In this document: piece by piece, positions 27,001 through 39,000 of the stretch
Position numbering within the stretch: position 1 is the stretch's first letter
Layout: every line of letters begins with the position of its first letter
NCBI GenBank assembly: GCA_026874595.1
Contig: CM049314.1
Span: 64,082,800-64,146,799, forward strand
DNA from: Sipunculus nudus
Taxonomy: Eukaryota > Annelida > Sipuncula > Golfingiida > Sipunculidae
Reading direction: 5' to 3'
Length of the DNA stretch: 64,000 nucleotides
Notes under the pieces: model-generated
Seen by the model: only the letters and a program-made list of their open reading frames with translations
Database searches by the model: none
Told to the model about the DNA's origin: nothing
Program-made: the position numbers and the translations under genes

Positions 27001-30000
27001 TGATTACCCTGTGTCTACATAGCACTTTTCCTGCATTTGTTGAAATACTCTTAAAAAAGAAATCTTTGTTTGCATGTAATTACTGTGGAGACTTTGCCAG
27101 GTAAAAATGTAAGCAACACATTTATAGAATATAAATTTAATATACCTGCATGTCACCTTGGCCATTTGTAACTTAGATGACATGCTTCTGAAAACCAGAT
27201 TTACTGATTGGATATTTGAAAATTTAATAAATACAGAAATCCGTTTTATATTATCTTCATTCCATTGCTATGGATTTGTTGTAATTATATTGTCTCTCTT
27301 TTTCAAATTAATTTCTACCTCAAATTCATATTTGTTCAATTTAATTTCTTTTAAGTTCTTCATTCTGTTTTCTTTGGAAATAGCTTTCTATAAAGGAGCA
27401 CTGATTAAATGAACAGAGGCAACAAAAAAGTTGTGAAACACAATAGATTAATATATATAATCAGTATAATGAGTGTGATTAACAGATGTGATTAACAAAC
27501 ACACTAGTCAGTGCCGATTGGCAGTTGACTGTCGAAATTTTGTCTTCCTTGATCTTGCAGTCAGATGTCTAATTCCTAATAATTCTTATGCATTTATAAC
27601 AATGTAATTTCAAAAATTGACTCTGAAGAGGTTATAATGATTAAACAAAGAATGGTGAAATGTTTATATTTGATTGGTTAAAAACTGATGAATAACATTA
27701 AAAAATAAATAAATTTTTGCATGATTTCCATTCCAAGTATCTTTCATCTGTTCTTGTATTCACTCAGAATGAATGTGGGACCATTTTACCATGTTGTGTC
27801 TGCATTTATAAAAGATGTGTTTTATGCATTTTACATTTATAGTTTCATTAATTTTACTAACAAATTTGGTGAGAAGTAAGATTTAAGAAGAAATGCACAG
27901 GGATTTTATATCTGACATTTAAAAAAAAGTAGAAAAAAAAAAAATGAAAACATTAATTTTAATTGGTCATCAAATTTCTGTGATCTTCAATTTTTTATTA
28001 TTTTCAATTAGTATTCCAAGAAATATAACTTATAAGGTGTAATAGATTATATTTTATATTATATATTTGCCTAAATTTGCAGAAAAAAAATTCTTTGATG
28101 GGCTTATATTGGACTTCTGGTGTGTAACTTTGAAGGTTCAAAAGAAAATTTGAAAAGAGTATTAAACTGTGCGGCAGGGATAGTTAACAGGCATTTATAA
28201 AAGATATTTTTACAGATGTAGTGAATAACCAACTTTGCTTTTTCGCCTTGTTTCTCAGGATGAAGCTATTGAAATGGCCCTAAAAGAGTACGGTCTCACA
28301 TGAAGAATGTGTCATGACATTCAGCCAGTGTTCACCCAGTCAAATGATGCCGAAAAAGCATTTGATAAACATACCAAGTCACTGATGTTCAAAAAGCCTT
28401 TGATAAATATACCAAGTCACTTATGCTCACAAGCCTTGGAATGACATGCTGACTTACACAGCTTCGACTGTTTATGTCATATGTCAAAAACTGGCCCCTC
28501 TGTTTGGAGAAAAAATACCTGCTAACATTTAAAAAAATTGTGTCAGTTTATATTTAGGCTAAAAACTGTATAAACTTAGCAGATTAAGCCGTGAGTTTAC
28601 AGTTTGCCTGTTTTTGTCTCAAGGAGTATCTGTTTGATATTTTTGCCATATTATTGTGATTTATACTTTTCTGGAATCTTATGCAAAAAAAATGTGTAAA
28701 GTCTTCATGTTCACCTCTGAACTCTCAATTATTAAGACTAAGTTAGAGCTTGTTTACATAAATGTCGCTATATCCAATTTTGCTGACATTTTGTATTACT
28801 CTATGCAGTTTTTAAGTGTCACGGGTTTGAGGTTTATTTGTTTAAATTATCAAACATGTCTGACTCATAGTTAAAAAATTAGTATTTTTTTTGTTAATTT
28901 CTCAAAACACCACCAGATAGATCTATATTATTTAGGCAGCCCGTAGACAAAAGCCTTTTTTGGAGGTCGTTAAATTTTTCTAAAACCTTTTCTATAACAT
29001 TATAATGTAACAGCCAGCATTTTTTTGCCAGATGGCAAGTATATGAGCTGAACAAAAATCTTTCTTTGCAGCATGTTATTGTTAAAATGGGGATTCGTGA
29101 GCTAATGGGGTATGATGATAGGAAAGGATTTAGTACATCGAACTAGCAAAGCATGATGGGTAGAAGTTTTGTTTTAAACCCAACAGAGAGACATTTCAAT
29201 TGTTCATATTTTGGCCTTTGTTTTATTTGTGGATGTCTGTTGTAAGAATTTAGCCCATCCTCCTTACATTGCGTTTATATGGTGATGGTTGTGTTCAGCT
29301 TTTGTTTTACACAGGTTATATTAATTGATAATGCCGTTAGTATAGCTTGTTAATCGTCATTATTAATCAGGGATGTGATTTATATTCATCACTAGGCCAA
29401 TAAGGTCACATTGATGTTTTTGTTTGTATAATAAATGTTGAGTTGTACTGTACATCAGCTTGGGGGTGACTATTGTAAATTCAGAAACGTTTTCTTGAAG
29501 ACTTACTTGTGGCTTTGGTTGTTTTATTTATTGGTGTGAAATTAATTAAAACCAATGTTATAATTATTTTTTACTCTATACATTTCTCTATCATCGGTTT
29601 ACTTCTTTGAAAAATAGCTTGTTAAATTAGTATTATTTCAGAGATTATTAATCATTTGTTTATTAAAGTTGCATGACTATGATGAATGAATCAATACATA
29701 AGTGCCTTCATTGTTGTTTCTTTCATCGATCTTAGACATGGAAAAACTGGAATTTTGTTATTACAGAAATGAGTTTTTATGAATTTTGAAAAGGGACCAT
29801 TTGAAATAGAAATAAATTGCTGCAGCATTGTTAACCTTTTGCAGCAAAAGAAAGAAAAAAAAACGAGAAATCTAATGGATTATTGTCTATGCAAATCTTG
29901 TCAAAATTTTCAAATCCAAAATTTTATTTTTACCATTTACTCAAAGATTTTCCCCTATAACTTTGATTCTCATGATATTGCTTGAATTACTATTTCCATT

Positions 30001-33000
30001 GAATTCCATTATTTTTTTGCTAAAACCACAATAATACCTTTTTCTTTCAATTACCATTTACATGAACTAAAGTGTAATCTTTGCATGTCTCGTTTTGTGC
30101 AGGTGGTTCCTTAGCAAGCAACGAATGTTTATCTGCCAGCCTTTATTTTCTTAAAAATAAATATTGGGTATTTGTTGCAGATGCAAGTGCCAAACAAAAG
30201 TAAAAAAATATCAGCACTTAGTTTGATATATTTATTTTTATTTCCATAAATAATACTTGACATTTGTTCTAAAATCGCCTTGTCTATTTAAAAAAAATAA
30301 TCATCTTATTATCTACTTTATAGTTTTAACAATCATTCCTGACTGCAACATGTATTGTTTATTGTGTGCTTTGAAAATATCACATTAAAAAAAACAGTTA
30401 GTGAATTATGATTATACAAAAAATAAAAAAATTGAACCTCAGTCATCATTGAAAGCAAATTTTGTAAGGTTAAATAAGTATTCATTTTTATTTTCAAATT
30501 TCAATAACCCAGTGTTGAGATTTATCAGTGTCATTTAATTAGTATGCTTTGTAGCTTACCTGTTAGCAGAGCTGATATTATAGAAACCACATGCACTTTT
30601 AAACTTTATCATGGGACCAACAACGAAACTTTTTAATAATCTTTCGAAATGGCAAATTATCTTGCATATCAGATATAACAGCTTTACTGTAAACATTCAT
30701 TATTAATCAGCAGTTATATTGTCCTATCACATGTCTGCCATGGTGTATTGTGGCACACTTCTTCATGACAAGTATTAGAAAATGGTACATATATAGAACA
30801 CTCTGCTACATGTAGCACTGGTATACTGCAGGAATCATGTGACCATGTAGCAATTGCATTAAAATTCATAATACAATTTGCATGCTGCAGGTTAATTTGT
30901 ATTAAATATTTCAATTCACTGTCTCTATAAAATATGTGCATATGTTGTGTTAATCCTTTCAATGTCTGCCAGTGACGATGTTAAGTCTTTGCTGTAGTTT
31001 AGTAATTCTATTTACTTTTGACAGTATTAAGGAAAGTGCATCATTTTAAACTCTCGCTATATGACAATTTTTGGCGTGACTATCACTCTTAGATGGAATC
31101 ATGTTGTTTTGGTATTGATGATGCTCTTGATAATGTGGTGTGTAATCATATGTATTAACTATTAGTGCTGCTTCTACTTAGACATTAACCAGCCTACTAA
31201 CAATGTTAAGTGATTGCAATTAAATTTTGATGAGTATCAGTAATTTGAAAACCTATTCCCTTCCAAATAATCCATGTTGAAAATGAAGTGGTTCATACTC
31301 AAGTTTTGTTAAATATACGTAATATATAATTGAATCTGGAGTCGAAAAGAAAGTCTGCAACAAAATTCAGCCTTCAACTGGGAATGTCTTATATTCAAAT
31401 TTCAACAAAAGCTGAATTTGATTTAAATAGTGGTAAAAGAGAAAAAGAACATTTCAGAGGAGAAAAATTACAAAACAGTCCAACAGTTTTGACCTTTTTG
31501 GGAAATCATTCTTAAATTTTATCACAGAAATTGTGTGTTCAACATTCTGAAATATACAAATGTATATTATTCATACATTAATTCATGTATTTAATCATTG
31601 TAAATTCAAAAATATTTAAAACCCAGTGTGTGTAATTTTCTTTTTAATTTCATTTTCTCTAATTATAAGTTAAGAAATTGCATAACGGTATATGGTCGAT
31701 CACTCGGAAGCTTTAGAATGGTTTCATATATATGTGCACTATACATAGTTTGGATTGGACAGCAGAGTGATCATCACTTTCCATTTGCTTGCCTCCTTAG
31801 GAAGAGACCCCCCAGGGCTTCTTCGAAGACCACGGTCTCGGCTGATTGGCTGGGTTCTTGTCGGCCATCTTTGCACGCAGCATGCATGCCTCACGACGAT
31901 GTTAGATCTGTTCCCCTTGTGCTTCCAATCTCGTCCCCTCCCATGATGCACCAGTCTTACCCAACTAACATTCCCATTGGACCTCCAAGGTATGGTGGAT
32001 CGATTATTATGGAGAAAAATGGCGGATTCAATACCCGGTATGACTAACCTGACTTCTTGCATGTTTCAATCAGTACTTGTCAGAAATAACTGCCAGTTAA
32101 AAGAAATTGTACATCAACCAAGTAATTATCAAATCTGCCTGGGTTCCTTTTGAGGAGGAGAATTTCACATTGATACACATATCTTTACAGTTTTAGAGTC
32201 TTGTTTATTTTTATGGAAATCCAGAATTATTTTTTTCAAAGAAAAAGAAATGAATGCGAATTAAATTTTTTTCTCAGTTTTGAAGTTTTTAAGACGGGAT
32301 GATTATATCTTAAAGTGCACCTGCCAGGTTTATTTTTGTTGAAGTAACATGGAGGAAATTGAATTTTGTTGCCTGTATGTTTATAATGACCACAATGCAA
32401 GATTTTACATGGATCCTATAAAATTAATAGACTGGTGCATCAACAGGTATAGTGTATAATATAACTCAGTCAGCTCTTGTCACCATGGTAACACAAGATA
32501 AAACCAAGAATTTGAATTGTCTTTTTTAAAAATTTCTTATAAAAGCAAGAACCATGTTTGCTTTGGGGGAAAATAATTCCAAGTCACTTTATGGTATAGT
32601 TGTAATATTGATATAAATTTTGCTGTTGCTTAAGCCAGAAAACCCAATTTTTCACCATTTGTAAAAATTCTGGTTGTAAATGATTTGAGCACAGAGTTGT
32701 CATTAATCATTTGCTGTAAATATTAAGTAATCATGATTTAAAAAATGGCAACTTTTTTTACATTTCATAAAATCTGGTATTTTAATGTTTTTTGTGACAA
32801 GAGTGGCTAACCTGTGTTGTGACTGTTGTCTTGAAATATGTTGTATCAGGAAACCCCAGGAGATCATACTACCATAGGAACAATTAGGATCTCCTATTTA
32901 AAAATTCATACCTTAAAAACTATTTGTCATTACTGGGAAATCTTTGTACATAAAAATATTTATGCTGTTGACAAGCATTACATTAATGTAAACATAATCC

Positions 33001-36000
33001 GTGCTGACTTGCATGATCTTGCTTCTCATTGGTCCATTTAGCTGACATTCAGAGAAATTTGCATGTTTAAAAATGCACTTTATAATTTGTGAAGTACAGG
33101 TTAGTGCACATCACTGCATGATGGGGAAGTGTCACAGTAGTATTCTACTGGTCATTTAGGCTGTCAATCAAAGCTTATTTGAATAGGGCGGGACCACCAC
33201 TTGTGATTACACAGAGGTCATTAATAAATTATGTTGTGTGCTGGAGAAATAATGTGGGAACATTTCAGTACAACAAATGACTTTGTTATTTGTTAATTTA
33301 ATCTTAATAGTGACTGTTAAAATGTGGATTTCAGCTTTAATACTGATTAATATGGATTTCAGATTCACGGGTGTATGTTTACAAAATGTCCATTTCGTTA
33401 AATTAGTATAATAAATCTCTATACTTTAATGTACACAGATTGGAATGTAGATGCTGTGCAGATGAAAAAACTTTTTAGTTTAATTTAACTGATAAAAAAT
33501 GTATGTGCAAAGTACTGATAGACTTGATTTTTAAATGGACAAGTAAAGCAGATAGTTGGAAGTTACTTTTTTACATTGTATTTATATATATTGCAGCGAG
33601 GAAGTAGTGGTGTATTTAAAAGAAAAGTTGAGCAAAAACATGCACATGCAGGCTTGCTGTCTCTCTTCATAACATTCCGCCATGCACAGTGAGATAGTCC
33701 TCTTGTTTCTACTTTTTGTGACAGCCATATTAACTATTCAGCCATATTGTGTTTAATCATTCCTGTTGAACAAGTTGGTGGAATCTATGCTTTAGCTGTA
33801 CAGTTGACACAATGTCCTTGTTTGAGATTGTGATTAAAGTGCATACAATATAATGCAATCCAATTTAGTATGGCTAAAAAGCTCTCCTAAGGATTGGTGC
33901 TGCCATGCATGATCTAACAATGATATGTGTAGCTATTTTCCTCCTATACAGCAGTATTTGCTTTATTCGATATTTCTTTTTACGTTATCTATAATGTCTG
34001 GCATGATTCATGTGATAACTCATCTCAAGAATGCATTCTACATATATTTGTCTTTACTTCTTACTCAGCCTTTCCATTCTTGTTATGACCTACAAGGACA
34101 AGTAATTATAAGTATTGTAACTATCACTCCCAGTTGTCTCTTTAAAAAGGTTTGCTTTCAACAGATTTTTTTTTTGTTCACAGATTTTTTTTTGTATTCA
34201 GAATGATGGAGTTCTACAAAATGAAATACTTTAATTATGTCACCTTTTGCTATACATATATTCCATCTCGTTCGTACCCCATTCAGTAAAGTAAGCTGTA
34301 TACAACATTATACTTCAGTTGTGGTAGCTTTTCGCAAAGATTGAGCTCTAGCAGCATTACCCCAGAAACTAACAAACAGTAAAGATTTAATCGTAAATAT
34401 TGGAATGATTTTTTTACATGTTTGCAAATGTATGAACACAAATTGTATATCGGTAGGAAATCTTTGTTGCCAAAGGTATTGCTTACGCATGGTATAATAC
34501 CGTTCACTTGCAATGTTAAAAATTGTGGTGCATGCAGCATATTATGTAAATGTTGTATGATGAATAAATGAGTAGTCAGTAGATACGAGTTGTTATAATA
34601 TTTACAAGAATGCAAAGGTAACACAGTTATGATCTAAAAAAAATCAGTCAACGAAGTTGTTGACTTGAAGTTGTTGACTTTAGTCAAACATAATAAAATA
34701 TAAATATGGCTAGTTTGAATGTTATAATGGTATATAGTTATATCTTCTTGTGGACGTCGCAAAGGTCAAGCATTGAAAAGAAAAAGAAAACCGGATATAT
34801 TACATGGAAAACAATGAAACACATTGATATTATGGGTTTATTTGTAATCTTAAGCAGTTGAAAACGTGTGCAAGAAATAATGATTGCTGGGTTCTAGCAG
34901 ACAAGTGGCAGGTGTCTTGGAAAGTAAAAAAAAAAAAATATTTCTATAAAAAATATAGATATACCGCGACACATTATATATAGAAACGCATGCAATGCTG
35001 ATACTGCAGTCATCTTGCAATCGTCACTTGTTTGTATTCCTGCAATATATATCACCACCTGTTTTAAAAATGGTTTTCAAACACGGTGATCAAACAGGTT
35101 TCAGTCAGAAAATATGTGCACTACATTAACTCTGCATTTGCCATATGACAGACATATACATCTTATGTGATGCATCTGCAATGATATGGGCCAACATTTA
35201 AATTTCTTGCCTACTAACCCAACATTTAGAAATATTAGTACACTTTTGTAACGCATTACACTTATAGCAATGAAAACCTACTTATCCGTTAGGAAACACT
35301 AGCCAGTTCCAATAGCCTAAAATAGAATTTAAGACTAAAATGAATACCTTGTACAGCCATGATTAAGAAGATGATCTGGTACATGCAGTCAAGTGAAAAA
35401 TTATATTTTGCAAATACAACTGTTACGACCTTGCACAACAAGCACAATAAGATTGCAAACGACCATGCCACAAAATCTGGATACATTAAAGTTACATCTT
35501 ACAATTTGGAAATTTGTTGGTTCATAAAATTTACTAAGATCCAGTTATAGGATTAACTGTGTAACTGAATAAAGAACTTTCCAGGCTAGGTGCAATTGAA
35601 AACTGCAAAGTGTGTGATCAATTGAAGTTTTCCTGACAGTTGGAACTCTTAATACATCTCTCATATTGGTCAACAAGATCCAACACTACTCATTTCTTGA
35701 GTCGTATTTCCGGTGACAAATCTCCGTGTGTCAAGCTATTATTCAAAATTCTTATCAAGGTAAGCTGTTGGTTCAATTATATTATATGAATGCCAGATCG
35801 TTCTTTTGCTAAGATATACCTTATATTTTGTTCTGAAGATAGGTGACAATTTTCCTGTAAAAAAATTGACGGATATTTACCTGCTACAATCCATAATCTA
35901 GACATGCCTGAAAAATTATCACGGATCTTCACTTAAATAAAAAAAATTAATGTATGCTTGAGAAACCAACACAGACTTCATCTTGCTTGCAAAAAAAAAG

Positions 36001-39000
36001 TCTCCTCTCCTTACTTCCCTTGAATTTCCTACCCAGAAAGAATTTAACACACATTTGTGCATGAAAAATTAACAAATATCCTGTCTTAACAAACAGACGT
36101 TCGTTCTCTTGTCAAAGAAATTGTTACTTTTCCCCTACAGAAGAGAAATTAAAACAGATCCTCTCCTGCATGGCAAATGGACATTTCTTCTTGTGCATGG
36201 CAAAATGGAGTGCAGATTTTCCCCAGCATGACAAAGTGAAACTTTTTTGCATGACACACTTTTGGGCAAACCTCCCAAATGATCAACATGACACGGGTAC
36301 CTCCTGCATTACAAGTTGACGCAGAGTCCTGATACATGACAAAGTTTGCGCAGAGATATTCTGCCTGGCAGTGTTGAAAAAAAAAAGTCTTCTCTTGCTT
36401 AAAATGTTTGACGCAGGTATTTCCTTTATTTTAAAGTTGAAACCGGTTTTCTCCTACACGACGATGTAAATTCTCTATCATGACAAGTTTGACGAAGAAA
36501 CCTCCTCCGTCACAAGGTTTACCAACGGATCGTCCCAAGCATAACAAGGTTGATGCAGAGATCTTCTTCTTGACAAAATTTAAATATCCTTTCCTTCATA
36601 ACAAAACTTACGAAGAAAGCTCATATATGACTAAGGTGATACAAAGATCCCCAATTATGACAAAGTTTACGCAGAGATCTCCTGAATAACACTGTTAACG
36701 CCGCCGAGTTCTTCTGTATTTAAATTATTGATTCAGAATCTTTCCATTGTGATAAAGTTGATGCAGAGGTCATTTTCTGCCTGACAAAATTGATGCAGAG
36801 ATCGACTCCACCCTCACAACGTTGAGAAAGAGGTCTCATGTTTGACAAACATGACACGGAGACCTTCGCCTGCTTGACAAAGTCGATATAGGTTATCTTC
36901 TTCTCACTACTAAACTGGCCCAGAGATTCCCTTTTCCACAATATAGATGCAGAGATTTCCTCGTGCCTACCAAAATTGACACATATCTCCCGACCTGGCA
37001 AGGTTTCTTGCAGTGAACATCTCTTGCCTGACAAAGATGACACAGAGATCATTCCCTACCTGATAAAGTTGATGCAGAGATCTTTACATACCTGACAAAA
37101 TTGACGCAGAAAATAGAGATCTTCCGACCTTGCAAGGTTTCTATCGTACAGACTCAGTTTTTAAAAATCTTTCCTCCATGACAATGTGGACGCAGAAATT
37201 CTTTTCCTATCTGACAATGTTGACGCAAAGATCTCCCGACCAGGCAAGGTCTCTACCGTATAGACTGTAAGTTTTGACGTAAAAATCTTTCCTCAATGAC
37301 AATGTGGACGCAGAAATTCTTTTCCAATCTGCCAATTTGACAAAGAGATTCTCTCCCTGACAAATTGACGTAGAAATCTATTCCCACCTGACAAAATTGA
37401 CGCAGAGATCTTTCCCTACCGTTCAGAGTTAACGAAAATCTTTTCTCCATGACAATGTTGACGCTGAAATATTTTCCTATCTGACAATGTTCACGCAGAG
37501 ATCTTTCCCGCCCTGACAAAGTTGACGCAGAAATCTATTCCTATGAGACGAAATTGATGCAGGGATCTTTCCTTACCTTACAGAGTTTACGTAAAAATCT
37601 TTCCTCCCTGACAATGTTGACGCAGAAGTTCTTTTCCTATATGACTGTTGACGCAGAGATTTTTCCTTCCCTGACAAAGTTGACGCAGAGATATTTTCCT
37701 ACCTCACAAAATTGACGCAGAGATCTTTTCTCACCTGACAAAATTGACGCAGAGATCTTTCCCTCCATGACAAAGTGGCCGCAGAAATCTTTTACTGTCT
37801 GACAAAGTTTATTCAGAATTCTTTTCCTACCCGATAAAGTTGCCGCAAAGATCTTATTCTGCCTGGCATAGTTTCTGCAGAGATATTATCCTGTCTGGTT
37901 TAGTTGATGCAGACGTCTCCTGCATGATAAACTTGAAAAAGATCTTTTCATGGGTGACAGCATTGACTTAAAGATCTCTTCCGTGACAGCACTGATGCAG
38001 ATATTTTCTCTAATATGACAAAGTTGACGCAGAAATCTTTCCCTTCCTAGCTTTCACTATGCAACTAACAATAAATTCCGGCAATGCAAACTGATTCATC
38101 TTCTCAAAACTTACAAGTTTACGCAGGCTTTATCTGTCAAGATATATTGACACAAGTGTCTTGCTTAATGAAACCGTTTACATACCATTCAGTGAACAAG
38201 CGAACTTGGTTTTGAATACTGAACAGTCAACATTTTGTAACTATCGAAAAATGAAAGAAGTTGTGAATGGCGGAATGGAAAATCTTCTTGTAAATGTTGT
38301 ATCTAGAAAGATGTATTTGGATTTGGTAATAGTTTTGAATGATGAACAGGGACAGCATTTTGGAATTTTGAATAGGAATTGACTGTGTGAATGGTGAAGA
38401 GTGAACGGAAAAAGAGAGTTGAGGAATTATGTAAAGGGGAACAGCTGTGAATGGTGAACAATTAATTCAGTCGTGCATGGTTTACAGGGGAAAACGATGC
38501 GAGAGAGATATGGGAGAAAAAGAAAACTTGTGAATCGTGCATTGGAAAAATATTTTATCGGTGAACTCGAGAAAAAAAACGTTATTAAGAACAGTAATAA
38601 CCAACTTGAAACAGAATAGAGGATATGTGCAGTAGTCTTGATGAACTGAGGAAATATATTTATGGATGGTGTTTGGAGTAATAGATTTAAATGGTTACCA
38701 AAGGGAACGACTGTGAAAAGTGAATGGGAAGACTGTAGTGGAAACTAAACAAGGAAAACCAGTTGTGAATGTTTATTTGAATCCAGGTGAAATGTGCTAA
38801 TGCAGAGAAGATGAAAAGAGTAAGAAGACAAAAATGAAATGAACACTGAATTTTTTTATAATTGAATGACTTCCAAAGGTGAATTATTTGCTTTTGTTGT
38901 ATGGCTCAGGCACACATGACTGCGTTTCCACCAGAATCTAAAGATTGAATGTTGAGGTCAGAACGGTCATGCAGTATTTTAGGTGTCCTGAAATTCGACA

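Larger units (their letters stand above)
12117..28258 (+). other. AP1S intron 4 (16 kb)
   Basis: No conserved exon was recognised in it. Contents: a (CA)n run near 13866, a Helitron-like element (14461-14760), a long (TA)n (15027-15093), a poly-G tract near 15530, a Helentron-like element (20754-23970) and a degenerate minisatellite (24400-26470). The stretch 16000-20700 and the stretch 26500-28200 are plain AT-rich sequence in which nothing else is seen. Confidence 0.7.

Noticed and set aside
31628-32062. ORFs of 139 (+) and 107 (-) codons
   Set aside because: They overlap AP1S last exon B in a different frame or strand and carry no recognisable motif; the GC-richer 3' UTR explains the open frames.
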